From contig CAVZFC010000002.1 in assembly GCA_963774445.1 (NCBI GenBank), positions 1-64,000 on the forward strand: 64,000 bases of DNA, read 5' to 3'. This document shows, piece after piece, positions 63,573 through 64,000 of the stretch (positions are counted from its first letter, which is position 1; each line of letters starts with the position of its first letter). The stretch is from CAVUQH01 sp963774445 (GTDB lineage: Bacteria; Myxococcota_A; Polyangia; Haliangiales; Haliangiaceae). Both the position numbers and the translations under genes were made by a program. The notes under the pieces were generated by a model, which worked only from the letters and a program-made list of their open reading frames with translations, ran no database searches and had not been told where the DNA came from.

Positions 63573-64000
63573 TGCGGGTCGTCTCCGGCGTTTCCGGGGG
63601 CGGGGGTGTTGGCCGGCTCGGTCGTCTTGGCCGGCGGCGGGGTCGCGGGTGCGGCCGGCTCGGTCGCCTTGGCCGGCGGCGGGGTCGCGGGCGCGGCCGG
63701 CTCGGTCGCCTTGGCCGGCGGCGGGGTCGCGGGCGCGGCCTCGGCCGGAGCCGGGGTCGGTTTTGCAGGGGCGACGTCGGCGCCCGGCCGCTTGGGCACG
63801 CTGCGCTCGATTCGGTCGTACATGATGCGCGCCAGCTTGACCGCCATCTCGGAGTCCTTGCACTGGCTCTCGCCGCAGGTCAGCAGCACCACCGTGCCGC
63901 GCTCGCGGTCGATGAAGGCCACGCCGTAGATGTCGTTCTCCTTGGCCCGCAGCGAGCGGGTCGCGATCTCGTTGCGCTCGTTGACGCCCGGGAGCGAGTT
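63569..64000 (-). CDS. Pro/Ala-repeat protein, 5' end off window
   Basis: The 3' part of a gene entering from the right edge. The first visible residues (NSLPGVNERNEIATRSLRAK, then VAFIDRERGTVVLLTCGESQ with a CGESQC pair) form a small globular domain; then comes an Ala/Pro/Thr/Glu tail built from three 14-residue repeats (AAPATPPPAKATEP). Similar tails are common in surface or secreted proteins. The start codon is not in the window, so signal peptides cannot be judged. Overlaps the phospholipase-like gene by 4 nt. Confidence 0.65.
   Translation of the reverse strand, partial: NSLPGVNERNEIATRSLRAKENDIYGVAFIDRERGTVVLLTCGESQCKDSEMAVKLARIMYDRIERSVPKRPGADVAPAKPTPAPAEAAPATPPPAKATEPAAPATPPPAKATEPAAPATPPPAKTTEPANTPAPGNAGDDPQ
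63611..63736 (-). repeat. Three 42-bp tandem repeats within a coding region
   Basis: Units at 63611-63652, 63653-63694 and 63695-63736 begin GGCCGGCTCGGTC and differ at few positions. They encode 14-residue repeats in the Pro/Ala tail of the partial gene and could vary in number. Confidence 0.85.

Noticed and set aside
63611..63736. CRISPR-like array
   Set aside because: The 42-bp units are adjacent without spacers and encode an in-frame Pro/Ala tail; no cas gene is present.

Overview
The window is very GC-rich and carries several traits of a myxobacterium, most likely of the Haliangium/Kofleriaceae type: a MYXO-CTERM surface-sorting tail (gene ending at 21660), many Cys-anchored lipoproteins, an FHA-CpaF fusion, kinase and TPR signalling proteins, and dense coding on both strands. 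The genus is an inference from gene content; no rRNA gene is present.

Region by region. 1-3951 (minus) is a Hen1-Pnkp RNA end-healing, sealing and methylation pair. 3952-5200 holds gene remnants, a chain of adjoining hairpins and two tRNAs (Gln-CTG, Glu-CTC) with a terminator. 5211-11300 has secreted or lipoproteins of unknown role and a minus-strand operon of a lipoprotein, an ECF-type membrane protein that looks like a fused T and S component, and two molybdenum-storage-protein-like subunits. 11364-19650 is a mobile-element graveyard: a decayed TPR gene, IS66 remnants, an HNH-type polymorphic toxin with a SUKH (SMI1/KNR4) immunity gene and a truncated Imm22-like gene, an IS3-family element, and an IS4-family element nested in a third transposase. 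An 83-bp sequence from the toxin N-terminus occurs as inverted copies at both ends of this block; inversion between them would rebuild a full-length toxin gene.

19729-24375 encodes two paralogous c-type cytochrome lipoproteins, a MYXO-CTERM protein and a TonB/AgmX-C-like protein. 24417-28340 holds arginine-pathway genes (NAGS-like synthase plus an M20/ArgE-like deacylase), a stand-alone LeuA-type regulatory domain and a CitE/HpcH-like lyase. 28443-30865 is the beta-helix lipoprotein plus diheme cytochrome pair. 30917-36492 is a tight six-gene operon (SDR, RidA, enoyl-CoA hydratase, acyl-CoA dehydrogenase, benzoate-CoA-ligase-type enzyme, creatininase family) that fits CoA-dependent aromatic, possibly aminobenzoate, breakdown. 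36476-50364 mixes housekeeping and signalling genes, including a predicted pseudokinase (HRG in place of HRD) beside a large AAA-TPR regulator, a polysaccharide deacetylase, a hydroxyacid dehydrogenase, a GT28-like protein, a His-rich lipoprotein, an aldehyde dehydrogenase and a cupin.

50376-57775 contains lepA (interrupted by an in-frame TGA), two tandem signal peptidase I genes (the second frameshifted) and secreted proteins. 57887-60860 is an FHA-CpaF ATPase (frameshifted) and a TPR protein. 61048-62033 is an AhpC-type peroxiredoxin behind a Fur/PerR/Irr-like regulator with a palindrome over its promoter. The right edge has a phospholipase-C-like secreted protein and the 3' end of a Pro/Ala-repeat protein. 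Three conserved genes between 51.5 and 60 kb carry a single disrupting base each, so some breaks may be sequencing or assembly errors rather than true mutations.
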